64,000 nucleotides of DNA from Meconema thalassinum (taxonomy: Eukaryota > Arthropoda > Insecta > Orthoptera > Tettigoniidae): positions 1,080,211,788 to 1,080,275,787 of the forward strand of contig OX336389.2 of assembly GCA_946902985.2 (NCBI GenBank). The letters run 5' to 3'. A program made the position numbers and the translations under genes. Of the stretch, positions 43,930 through 54,534 are shown in pieces (the first letter of the stretch is position 1; the number at the start of each line of letters is the position of its first letter). The notes under the pieces were generated by a model. That model was not told the origin of the DNA. It searched no databases and was given only the letters and a program-made list of their open reading frames with translations.

Positions 43930-45540
43930 CACATTAGTAAAATGCTCCTAAACATCGAATAATTAATTTACACTATTTACATTGTCATTAATAATTGCTT
44001 GTTCGTGAATTACAGAAAATCCACTGCTCATTGGTCACTATCATCATCATCATCAAAGTTAAATATCTCTCACATTAATTCTCATCTCAAAATTCAACAT
44101 ATATTCCTATCAGAATCATTAACTCATCACCATTAAATCATTTAAATGAAAATTATTATCATCACTTCATTATACTTTCTAATTATTCACACACTCTTAT
44201 TTTATTATCTCCTTCAGATTAAATCATCTTAAATCATCAATATAAATCGTTTAATTCCTCAACTCGAGTTGCAATTTCTCAAATTATATCTCAATTAAAT
44301 TTATTTAATTCCATATAAATTCGTTAATCATCAGCTTCTTTAATTAACTATCACCTTCTAATTCAGTTATTCATCATCTATCCAATCATCTATTAATTTA
44401 TTTAAATCAGTTTATTTATCCAATCTTTAATTCATCCATTTATTTAATTCGTTGATTTATTCCAAAATTTAATTTATCAATTTATTTAAATTTTATTCTT
44501 CTGGTTATTTAGATTTTCATTATTTCATCTAGTCATTCTGATTTTTATTTCATTAGGTCAGATCGTTAATATGCTTAATTTTCAGATTATTATTTCATTA
44601 ATTATTATTCTCAGAAAATCTTGTATTATCAACTTTACTTATTTGTTTAATTTCCTAACAAATTGTTTAATATGGTTTATCGAACGTTGTCTTACAGTTT
44701 TATCACTTCCAAGTTATATCTCGTATTTAATTTTCATGCCAAAAAATATTATTGCCTTCACGACATCACGTTGGATCTGACTATCCACAACTACATTATA
44801 TCCCCTCACTTCTTCAAATATCACATTTGAATACCACAATTATTCCACAAAACTCCATAAATATTCAGCATACACAGCATGAATCTCAACAATTACGCTA
44901 GACTGGGTTCGACAACCTCATGTCTGCCTCAAAATACATTAGCAACATTGCAACTATCACTTGGCAACTTCCACAAAATGCCTATCACAAACTTCACTTA
45001 ACCATGTTGCATGATCTACAAAAAATATATAACTGGCTTCAAATTATCAACGCACACAATCTCCAATAACTGTAATTGCTCTGATCACATCTAGACAACT
45101 TCTTAAACAATTGAAAAAAATATTACCTTAGTAATTCAAGATCTGCTTTCAAATAGCATAAATTCTCTTACAATTCTCATAATTCACATCACAGAATCTC
45201 TAATATCAAAATATGCAATACTGATCTGCCTTAAAATAAATCTGACCATTAATGATTCATCTTACAAGATTCAATTACTTTAAATCCTTCTCAAAGGTAT
45301 CAAACACAATTATAAAAATCATCAAAAGCATCAGCTGTACCAGCTATTAAACTGAAAGTACTCTCAAAAGAGTATAGTCACAAAATATTGGATTGGCAAA
45401 CAAGAATTACAAATGTAACCCTGTTGACATTTATCTTTATTTTATTTAACAATATTTCGACTGATATGTGACTAGTAGTTCCTTGTTTGATCCTCTTACA
45501 ATCTCAAGTACACTCGGATGATAAAAATGAGTCCCTCAAT

Positions 45541-45680
45541 GGCAAGTAAGATGAGTAACCACCGTACAATCGTATAAATACGAAAGACCTCGCCCCGTCG
45601 ACTAACATGATAGTGCCCTGAACGATGGGTAAGATGAGTAACCACCATACAATCGTATAAATACGAGAGACCCCATCTCG
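45541..45680. promoter_or_regulatory. Duplicated TATA-containing segment
   Basis: AAGATGAGTAACCACCGTAC, then AATCGTATAAATACGA, occurs at about 45548 and again about 81 bp later with few changes. TATAAATA is a good TATA box, so this may be a doubled core promoter of the LTR-like element. The strand and start site are not known. Confidence 0.4.
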
Positions 45681-47745
45681 AAGACTAAATGAATGAATGT
45701 ACCAGATCGGAATCAACAAGTCTCTAGTTGTCATATAAAAGCGATATTCATTCACTAAAGTGAATAACATCTTAATATCTCCAAACAATCCAATGGAAAA
45801 AATCCCTACTGATGAATAATACACACTCGCTAGTATGCAATGAACTGACGAAGTAATTTAGATAATCAATTGCAGATCACGAGTTCGAAATACTCGTCAC
45901 ACAAAAAAAAACTATTCATGAAAACTATCCTTGCTGGAAAAATGTCTAAAAGACCAAACATCTGCTTAATAAAGCCAACCAATGGTGAGAATTTCGTGTA
46001 ATGATGCCTGCCATATCATATGGTCACGCCATATTCTAGCAAAATTCGAAGCATATAAAGTCAAACCATGTCTAAATAATCGTATCACTCCTATTAGAAA
46101 AATATATATGTGTGCCCAGTATTCATGAAAATAATCGTATCAGGAAGTTACAACTCTTACAGTACCTTCTCATAATCAGCTGTTATTAAATTTCAAAGAT
46201 CGTCGATTTTCCTTATGTAATGAATTTCTCGAAAGATCGGCGTGAATATCATTCCACCCACGCAATGACGATTGCCTTCAAAATCCCAAGTGAATCGGCT
46301 GGTGGACCTCCTCCTCGTCAGGAATCGAATCCATTGCTCTGTGGTGCCATCGCGTCTCTGTCTGCGTTTACTCCGACATGATGAACTGCTGGTTATCCAT
46401 AGCGGATATTGTCCAAATCTTCACGAAAAAGTTCATAGAAACAGCGGACCCCTTATTCCTCTTCTACGTTACGCCACTGTTCCATACAATGTTCGGTTTG
46501 AGTGTTGAAAGTTCAATCTCCAATAACTGCTAAGTCTCACTTTCATAAAATAAAATTTTATATGAGAGTGTCTAAGTTTATGAAACACCCTGTAGCTGTG
46601 TTCGTACTCGGTAATTCATAACACTTCATAAGAAAGAATTGCATTAATGCACGTGCTAATGTTCATAAGTGCATTTGCCTGAAACATTTCGTTTGCCTAT
46701 AATCGTTAATGTTACTTGGAATGCGTTATGAAATGCATAGTCGTAATGTCATTGAAAAACTATGTTCAGTTGAAGTTCACAGTTGCAGTATCTCGTAACT
46801 ATCTGCCTGTATAATTCAAATGCTGAATAAACGTTCCAACTCAATGTTGTAATGAAGTTCAGCTTCTGTCATAATGCTTGCGTATAAAATTGGAAATAAC
46901 CCTACTGCAATGCTAGAATAATCTCCGCCTAAAGCTGGCCTCGCCATGTCGCTCTGCTATGTTATTCTGCATTACCAAATTGCAGCTTGGAATGAGTTCT
47001 CCAACTCGTTTTACCGTGCTGTTCTAAACCCCGGCCTTCTATGCTTGCTCGGCCGTACAGCTGGTTCTGTAACCGGTCTTCACGCTGCCTACTGCGGGTG
47101 TCCGCCCGGCTCAATGACCTACTTTTCGTTCGCTGCTTGGTGAAGTTAAACTTGTCGCTTTCACTTTCCGTGACAAAAGCTGTTCGCTGCGCGACCTTAA
47201 CCATACGCTCGGCATATGTCCTACTCAGCTCGCTGTCTGAATTCAACTGCCGTGCTAACTGTACTTAACTCCTCTGCTTACAGAGCTCAACTGCGTGGCT
47301 CACTGAGCTCAACTGACTGTCTCTAGACTGCCTTGACCTGAACCTCCCTGGCGCAGTCACGTGACGTTCTCCCCACCTCTGTGGTCTTGCGTCACAAATA
47401 TATTCTCGAACCCCCATCATCTCGGCTATTAAGTTATAAAATAACTTAAGGGTTATCTGACTTCCTTCAAATTATTTCCATATATAATGCTTGTTATATC
47501 TTCTCTTCTGAGATGTTTAAATACCATGTTCCATATAGATCTTAATAAAGCTTCATAATTCCATCCATAATTCCATCTGCTTACAGCTGTCAGTGCCTTC
47601 TTAATCCTAGACCTTCTACGTCATCTTGACATTCCTCTTGACTCGATCTGAGCGCTATCTTTTCTTAACTCTTCCAATAATCTCAACTACGGCTTAATGT
47701 CTGCTGGCGTAGCCGATAGCCTCAACTAGGTATCGGGTACAGTAC

Positions 47746-47940
47746 ATAACCCTTATAGCCTACAATAAAAATAATCTAAAATTATGATCATGGGTAATAT
47801 TCTACCAGTTCTCAATATCTTCGTAATTATTACAGAAATCAAACTAAAATTTTGTATGTTGATAGAAGACTATTAAGTTGATAGAAAGTTGTAAACTAAT
47901 AAATACAAAATCAAAGTGGCGGCCACGCGGATTTTGGCAC
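47746..47940 (+). repeat. Second copy of the 36.8-38.8 kb repeat, right part
   Basis: ATAACCCTTATAGCC and TTCTCAATATCTTCGTAAT continue the interrupted copy. Its counterpart at 38336-38480 shows the uninterrupted order. Confidence 0.7.
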
Positions 47941-47964
47941 AGTGAATCTTTCCTAACTGAAGTC

Positions 47965-48110
47965 CACGTTAGGTTCATTCCCAATTCTCTCCTCAGTTGC
48001 AAAGACATACACTACTAGAGGAAACACAATAATACAGGTTAACAAAAGACACACACATCCAAAGAACACGAGGCTGAAAGGACCATGATATCCAAGCCCC
48101 TAAATGAAAC
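47965..48110 (+). mobile_element. SINE family 2 tail fragment
   Basis: TTCCCAATTCTCTCCTCAGT, AATACAGGTTAACAAAAGAC and ATATCCAAGCCCCTAAATGA are tail blocks of family 2. Confidence 0.6.
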
Positions 48111-48469
48111 AACAACTTGTTACATTTGGAGATATTGATGGCCGAAATGTTGGCAGTTGGGACGCAAACTGCGACATGTTCATAAGCAGGGCAGATACTT
48201 TGTCTGTAAAACAAAAAGTACAGATCACTGCCCAAGGTTGGTGGTTTCTTCTGTAGTGGTGTGTGTTATCTGTGTTAGTACCATACAGGTAATCAATCAC
48301 ATCACAATACAATGACCACCACTGATTTAGGGGAAGATGATCTCGCTGTTCTTCCCTTTAAAGTAACAAGCAGGCCCTTTAGGATATAGGTTAAATCATA
48401 TCATCTACCCATGCAGATCTGTTTGTAGTTCAATACAAGAGATGTATGCCCTCAGCAGACCGTTTCACT

Positions 48470-48790
48470 ATTGATAAGGCATTGCTGGTAATGCTCTCGC
48501 CTACTATGCTGAGGACTGTGGGACCGAATCCCGGCACAGTTGGTTCGTGCATGACATACACCAATTAATATGTTACTAAAATATAATTATGGACCGGCTG
48601 CGTGGCTCAGAGGTAACGTTCTCGCCTGCTGTTCCCAAAGTTGCAGGATTGAATCCTGGGGCAATCAGCTGGCATTTGAGGGTGCTTAAATGCGAGGGAG
48701 CCATGTCAGTAGATTTACTGGCACGTTAAAGATCCCCTTCGGGGGCAAAATTCCGGCACTCTGGCATCCCAAGTCCCTTAACAAATAAAC
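48470..48790 (+). mobile_element. tRNA-headed SINE pieces (family 5)
   Basis: Two tRNA-like heads occur in a row. The first (48475-48545) has GGACCGAATCCCGGC. The second (48590-48790) has GCTGCGTGGCTCAGAGG (A box) and GCAGGATTGAATCCTGGGGC (B box), followed by TTTACTGGCACGTTAAAGAT and a tail. The second is the fuller copy. Confidence 0.65.
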
Positions 48791-49057
48791 AAGAACATTA
48801 TAGAATCTACCCAATGTACCTGTTACCGACAGTTAGATCTGCACTTCCCCATCCCACTCCCCCGGTATACAAATGTAGCGTAAAACATTTGCTACGCTGA
48901 GCGTGTCTGTGTCTGATTGTGAGAACCTACTTTCACGTGCGTCAATGTTTTCAGATAGGGAAGTAATTGGCACAATCCCCGCACCACTCTACATCCCGTT
49001 CCTACTGCTGAGCTCTCAAGGTCACGAGCATAGCTAAACGCGGGTATCTGTGCCGAG

Positions 49058-49946
49058 GGTGTCTTCCTGATTGCGCCCATTCCGGATTGGGTTCACCTCA
49101 TTAGCAGTCCAGATTGTGATCACTTTCATTTTAGGGAAGAGCTATAAACATACCAGCGTTCAGATTGCGGTCACTTTTCTTGGGAGACTGGTCCGGTTGT
49201 AAATCCCCTGGGGCTTTACTCACTTTTCACTTCCACTCCTCTTGCCAATGATGAGGTACATGTCATATGTCAGTTCTCTTTGGAATATTAATAAACCTAA
49301 AACTTCAAATGTTTCATTTTGTGTGTAGGAGGGGGCGGGGACAAAAATTGATTACAGTAAAAAGGGGATTTAAAATCAAACGCAGAACAAATTACTTTTA
49401 CGAGACGAATTTTTCGAGGTAATAAAAAGAAAGTTTTTCACTATATACAGTAGGCTACCTATTATAAAAATAGATATCTCGCGTCTCAAATGGGAGGAGA
49501 GGGACAGAAATTAAAAATTATATCCTGTAAGTATAAAATTTCCCGTTAAAACAATTCTGTTTAAAGTGAAGGTCGTCGATTCCGATCCTAAAACGTTTCT
49601 ATTCTTAAGACTGAAAATGTTATAATCATTGCTTTACGAGGTGCTGTCAGATTGGGAGAGGACTTGATTATCTTAAGCGAAGTTTTATGGGGTGTGCTCA
49701 GCTGAACACTGAACTGTATTCTTTGGTTAGGCAGTGAAATATCAGTTTCACCTTGTTATCCACAAAACTTACAGAAGGTATGAGTCAGTCGAGAAGAACC
49801 AAGAACCAAGGACCGGTCTCCCAAGAAAAGTGACCGCAATCTGGACGCTGGAATGTTTATAGTTCTTCCCTAAAATGAAAGGGACCGCAATCTGGACTGC
49901 TAATGAGGTGAACGCAATCCGGAATGATCGCAATCAGGACACAACC
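49058..49946. mobile_element. Foldback DNA element, 889 bp, with ordered sub-repeats in both arms
   Basis: The inverted arms are about 140 bp each (49058-49200 and 49796-49946), and an identical 8-bp direct repeat GTGCCGAG flanks them (49050-49057 and 49947-49954). Each arm holds four successive versions of a 15-bp word like CCAGATTGCGGTCAC, in the same order and with matching variants. The ends read GGTGTCTTCCTGATTGCG and the complement of GGTTGTGTCCTGATTGCG. The centre (49200-49795) is non-coding. An 8-bp duplication is compatible with hAT, P or Merlin types; GG ends would suit Merlin, but this is open. Confidence 0.8.
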
Positions 49947-49959
49947 GTGCCGAGATCCA

Positions 49960-50660
49960 CGGTTAATGAATCCGTAGGTCACGAGTTAAAGGAATCTACA
50001 AGATAACAAGAGCTCCTCTTAAGGCTGACGTACTACTCTATGAACTTTCGGGATGAGGTGACGCGCCTGTCAACAGCCCGCAGTGTTATCTGGAATTCCT
50101 GTTTATTTCAATACTGCTAACATAGGGCTGTTGCCTATACAACTGTCGTGTTGCGAATGAGTGAGTGAGTGACCGACCAAGGTATTCAGTTCTGTTACTA
50201 CGCACGGACTGGCAACCCCCCCACATCTCTCCACATCGTCCGCGATCCACATTCCTCTCAGGTTCACAAAGCTCGGACTCGAGCAGTATTCCCCCTCGTG
50301 TTAGAATGTTCTGCCAGGGCTAAAACAAGAGACTACAGCTGTGTCATGCAGCCGGTATGTGATGCATATCTTGCGTCATACTCTCGCAATACGAGTTGAA
50401 ATATGGATGTGCTCGCGAAAATATGGGCCAAGCATAGTGTGATCCGACTTTTGCGTATCGCAACAGGAGATGAAATGTGAGTGCATCTTGAAGCACCGGT
50501 GAAGAATCTGCCATAGAGCTCCCCTCGGGCTCACCTCGAAAGAAATTCCGAACTGCTCCAAACTCGCAGTAAGTTAGGGTGACGTTTCCTCTGGGAGCAA
50601 ACGTGCGTGCTGCTGGTTGATTTTCTCAGAGCAATGACAGTACTGTGACACACTCACTTG
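49960..50660. other. No recognisable feature
   Basis: Mixed-composition DNA. The open frame 50169-50399 has no motif or partner, and nothing in the stretch repeats elsewhere in the window. Confidence 0.45.
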
Positions 50661-50664
50661 TTGA

Positions 50665-51025
50665 TGTTGTTAATTCTCTTAGGGCCTTTGCGACATGGTG
50701 GTCATGTAGCCCCGCGTACTTGGATGTGCGTAGAATTTGGCTGATAACCTGTGTCACTGTGATGTCTGCACCAGTGTGTGTGTATTTGTAATTGAGGTAG
50801 GATTTGGGTAGGTAGCCGCCGTGGCGTTGAGTTAGGTATCATCCTGGAATTTGCCTTGAGTGGAAGTGGGAACCCACGGAAAACCACTTCCAGGATAGCT
50901 GAGGTAGAAATCGAACACGCCTCTTCTCAGGTTTGCCTCAAGAGGCTGAGTGTACGCCGTTCCAGCCCTCATACCAGAATGAAATTTCTTGGCAGAGCCA
51001 GGAATTGAACCCGGGCCTTCGTGGG
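50665..51025 (-). mobile_element. SINE family 2 copy, near full length, reverse orientation
   Basis: It runs from the tail (TTAGGGCCTTTGCGACATGG, GTAGCCCCGCGTACTTGG) through the body (AAACCACTTCCAGGATAGCT, GTTCCAGCCCTCATACCAGA) to a reverse B box (GGAATTGAACCCGGGCC). All blocks of the 27195-27600 copy are present. Confidence 0.8.
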
Positions 51026-51408
51026 AAACAGTTTCTACCCAGTGCTTCTCAATGTAGCTTCAGAACGTTTATCACCTAATTTAAACAAATCTAGAGACCT
51101 AAAAGCATCGTCACATTGAAACTCAGGGCAATTTAGGAAATTGTGTAAGAAATAGCTGCAGGTTCCCCCCTCCCACTCTCCGCTTTGCCTCAGTGGAGAA
51201 ATACATAAATTTTCTGGTACCCTTATTGGCAACTCCAGCTATCTGATATGACATCTAGCGGTAAAAAAGAGAAATTTACCAAATAGGGTACATTTCTCAA
51301 CTGGTGACTGTTTGTATATGGTTTCTTGTACTGGTAAGCAGATCGTGGTAAATTCTTCGTGTCTTTATACATAAGTAATAAGTTTTACTCGTTGATAGAG
51401 TGCAAAAT

Positions 51409-51520
51409 GAGTAAAAGCAAAGTATATTGCTCAGTTTACGGCTGTAAGTCGATATATAAGAGGGCTGCGGATATAAGTTTGCATCACCTTCCCAAAGATG
51501 CAAATAGCAATAGCCGAAAG
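51409..51520 (+). CDS. Possible first coding exon of a THAP-domain protein
   Basis: From ATG the frame reads MSKSKVYCSVYGC, then SLHHLPKD. C-X4-C followed at about 15 residues by an aromatic/His-x-Pro-Lys motif is the start of a THAP zinc finger, a DNA-binding domain found in host regulators and in P-element transposases. The match ends near residue 37. At that point the DNA is CGAAAGGTGACG, a fair splice donor with GT at 51521, so the rest of the domain (the conserved Trp and the last C-x2-H) may lie in a later exon outside the clear match. Reading on without splicing gives a frame of 110 codons with no domain. It is either a host exon or a transposon relic. Confidence 0.45.
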
Positions 51521-51599
51521 GTGACGATACCAAATAAATATGGGCAACAGGAGTGGGTTGGACCACTCACTGACGACAGGGCGGGTTGTTCACTGTTAC

Positions 51600-52440
51600 G
51601 CCGAGCCAAGCCGCACCTAGACAGCCAAGCACAGTCTGGCCAAGCCTACACCAGCCGAGGACAGACAAGCTTCATCAGTCAGGCATCCTAACCCGCTCCT
51701 TAGTTCATTTCCAATAACCCTACCAACCGCAATCGCCTCGCTCTGCGATATCCGAGCCATTCCACTACGGGTAATATAGGCCTAATTTGACTTCGCAGAG
51801 AAAATATGTACTAGGTGAGATCCTGCTACCATTCCGATATTGAACACCAAACCCATCTGCTAACCATTCAAATCAAGCAATTCCTGTATCCCACGAGTTT
51901 TAATACAAGTTAAACTCACCCCTTCGCCCTACCAAGCAGCAAATAATTTCTAGAGTCTATGGTACAGTGAGCAAACTCAATATAGCTTTTAAACGTAACA
52001 GCGCCATGACTCGGACTGCTCAAAAACAAATACCAGCAGACAACCGATGCTTGATAATATACAATTGACACATAAAATCCAGTGGAACACACAAATTAGA
52101 TCACGTGTATCGCACAGTTATAAATATATACAATTAAAAATAACACTGTCATTATTTTAGGGACCACTTTTACTGTTTAAAACCGAAAAATAAAAAGTGT
52201 CCCATATCAAACGCGTGTTATTGAGTATTTTTTACCCTACTTATCCAGACTGACCGCAGCGCCCCAAGTGTTAGTTTGAGTTGTCAATATTACGATTTAG
52301 GATAGGGTGTGATACTCGAGGACGTAAAGTAAGGTACCAGCCTAGCATTTTCCTGGAGTGAGTGTAGCAAAATCGGTTGTGGCAGGTGAGTGTCATGATT
52401 TCAACCCTCTGCATCTCAGTATGTTACCATGACTCATTTG
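51600..52440. other. No recognisable feature
   Basis: Words such as AGCCAAGC recur loosely between 51595 and 51680; the rest is AT-rich. No gene seen. The part 52290-52400 recalls SINE body sequence. Confidence 0.4.
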
Positions 52441-52445
52441 CCATC

Positions 52446-52640
52446 GAATGAAGGATTATGTTTTCTATATTGAACCAAAACCTGAAATTCACTCATGCAA
52501 AGCCATCGCGTGTATGTATGCCTTTTCAACGGGATCAAGGATGAGGTGCGATGAATTAAAGTATGGCAGGCAGCTTTTACGGACGGAAACTCTTCCTGAC
52601 ACCAACTTTATTACAGATGACAAAGGATGAGACATTAAAA
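52446..52640 (+). repeat. Dispersed retroposon-like repeat, copy 1
   Basis: It shares GCAAAGCCATCGCGTGTATG, CCTTTTCAACGGGATCA, GGCAGGCAGCTTTTACGG and CTCTTCCTGACACCAA with 52956-53110. The end CTTCCTGACACCAA is reminiscent of conserved 3' parts of insect SINEs. Confidence 0.65.
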
Positions 52641-52955
52641 AATTGCATCTCATGGAGCATTCTTATCAAGGTAGTAGGCAATAGTTATCTGTAATACACC
52701 AAGTAATTAAAGCTACAGCAGTGAAATTAAAAAGCATTGTTTTCTTGGTTTAAAATCTGAGAAGTCGTCCATGGGTGAAACACAGACTAACATCTAAAAC
52801 TGAGCATAATGAGTATTGAACGATATACACTATTAACATGACAGCATACAGAAGATAGTTCGAGTGAATCTATAGATATTCAAACACCTTATTTTTGAAC
52901 AAAATTGGAAATTTCATACTGTTACATTCATATGCCTCATGTTTTGTCATCGAAT

Positions 52956-53110
52956 AAAGGTTTCTGTTTTCTGTAAGGAAAACGTATGCGAAGCCATCGC
53001 GTGTATGCAAGCCTTTTCAACGAGATCGTGAATGAGATGGGATGAATTTCTATATGGCGGGCGTCTTTTATGGCTGGAAGCTCTTCCTGACACCAAGTTC
53101 ATGAGACATT
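52956..53110 (+). repeat. Dispersed retroposon-like repeat, copy 2
   Basis: A diverged copy of 52446-52640, about 510 bp away in the same orientation, with GCGAAGCCATCGCGTGTATG and GGAAGCTCTTCCTGACACCA. Directly after it, 53135-53220 has family 2 body words (TACCGTCCCGGCATTTGGCT). Confidence 0.6.
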
Positions 53111-53229
53111 AAGTAAATAACCTATTCGAAGGTACCGTCCCGGCATTTGGCTGAAATTGAGAAACCAAGGAAAGCCATTTCAAGGACCACCCACAGTGGG
53201 GTTCGTAACCACTCATCTACCTTGTCTAG

Positions 53230-54310
53230 AGACAGCTGGACCCGTGGCCTTCTCAGGGCCTCAGCGAGAGTAGCTACCGTAGTTGGTTATGGATTGCCAT
53301 CGTATGCCAAAAACTAATTTTACATGGGTTTTCTCTTTAAATCAATTCTTCCAGTTTCCTTAGCAGTGGGTAAAAGGTGCGTTGAAGCGTTCTCATCATT
53401 AGTAACGACTCGCATTCTCCCCGAGGGTTACTGAGAGGGAACTCGTAATGAAGCGGCATTGTGTGCGATCTCCAATTGGAACTGGATTTTCCAAAGCTCA
53501 TTCTTCTCTTCATAAATGTGTATGAAATTAATTTTGTAGCAATTGTGTCAGGACCCTGTTGGCAGGTGAGTGTCTAGGTCCTTACCCTTTGCATCTCAGG
53601 ATGTTATCACTTTGTGCAGACCAACAGAAAGAAGAGAAAAATTACTAACAGTTTTATTTTGTGAAGAGTCCAACCCTTAAGGAGTCCAATAAACCTTAAG
53701 TTCAAAGATGGCCACGCTGAGCAAAAGTTCACGGTGCCCGAGTGTGTTGCTCACGTGCGAGATAGATGGCATGTCTGGTCAGGCTCGCTATAACACTGTT
53801 ATGTGATCTTGGCCACGCCGCTCGTTTATGAATGGCTTATTTCTCCACTGGGGTGAAGCAGAGAGTGGGGGATGACTGAGAAATTTGCTGCCAGCTGGAT
53901 GAAATTTGCACGTGGGCAACTGTTTTTCGCACAATCAAAGGTTCTCGGCAATCATGCATTTTTATGAACAAAGTACCTACATGCTTGTACTGGATAGACA
54001 CACAAACATGCCTACTGTACATACAAATAGACTATACAAGCATGATAGAATTAGGTAGATGAGTATAGAAGAGTATCTCGTCCAGTGTATAGCAACATCT
54101 ATTAGATATATTATACCGGTATATTATGTCCTGGTTGTTCACCATTAGCTTTGATAGTGCTTGGTGGTAGCTGAACGTATTTTGTAGTGGAAAAAAAAGA
54201 ATTGGTTACTTATATCGTTTCAGGAGTGCGTAAGACCTGTTTTAGTCATTTTATTACTTGTTGAAATTTTCTATCTTCCATGTTAGTTTTCTTCAGCTGG
54301 TTAACTGGTA
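53230..54310. other. No recognisable feature
   Basis: Mixed DNA. I see no gene, RNA or repeat partner apart from GGCAGGTGAGTGTC near 53563, which also occurs near 52382. Confidence 0.4.
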
Positions 54311-54316
54311 TAGCCT

Positions 54317-54523
54317 ATGAGAGACCGATTAACATATTCTACACAGATACCAGAAATAATACACATTTATGAGCTTAGAGAAATTAAAGAAAATTTTAAA
54401 GTGGGAGTAAATATTCAAAGAGAAATATTTTCAACTCTGATATTTGCTGATGACATTGTCATCATAGGAGATTTACCAGAGGATTTGAATGAGTTTTTAA
54501 ATACACTGCTGTGCAAAATTTAA
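54317..54523 (+). pseudogene. LINE reverse transcriptase fragment with FADD motif
   Basis: The frame contains FKVGVNIQREIFSTLIFADD, then IVIIGDLPEDLNEFL. FADD is the catalytic Y/FXDD motif, here with the usual hydrophobic lead and the following acidic segment of non-LTR reverse transcriptases. Nothing of the fingers or thumb is seen, and a stop follows 22 codons after the motif. The Gypsy-family solo LTR starts 12 bp later, and the flank beyond the LTR does not continue the RT. It is an old truncated LINE piece. Confidence 0.7.
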
Positions 54524-54534
54524 GGACGAGATAG

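Larger units (their letters stand above)
43074..47741. mobile_element. LTR-like element, 4,668 bp, probable giant solo LTR
   Basis: It begins TGTACCCG and ends CGGGTACA, and a 4-bp duplication GTAC flanks it (43070-43073 and 47742-47745). The related repeat near 38336 has the single AGTAC of the empty site. TG...CA ends, a 4-bp duplication and no internal coding fit a solo LTR, the recombination product of a full element. The left two thirds are AT-rich and the last 1.3 kb is more GC-rich. Two internal tandem duplications are present. No internal copy of the ends was found, so I cannot show a complete element. A non-autonomous element of another class is possible. Confidence 0.75.
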
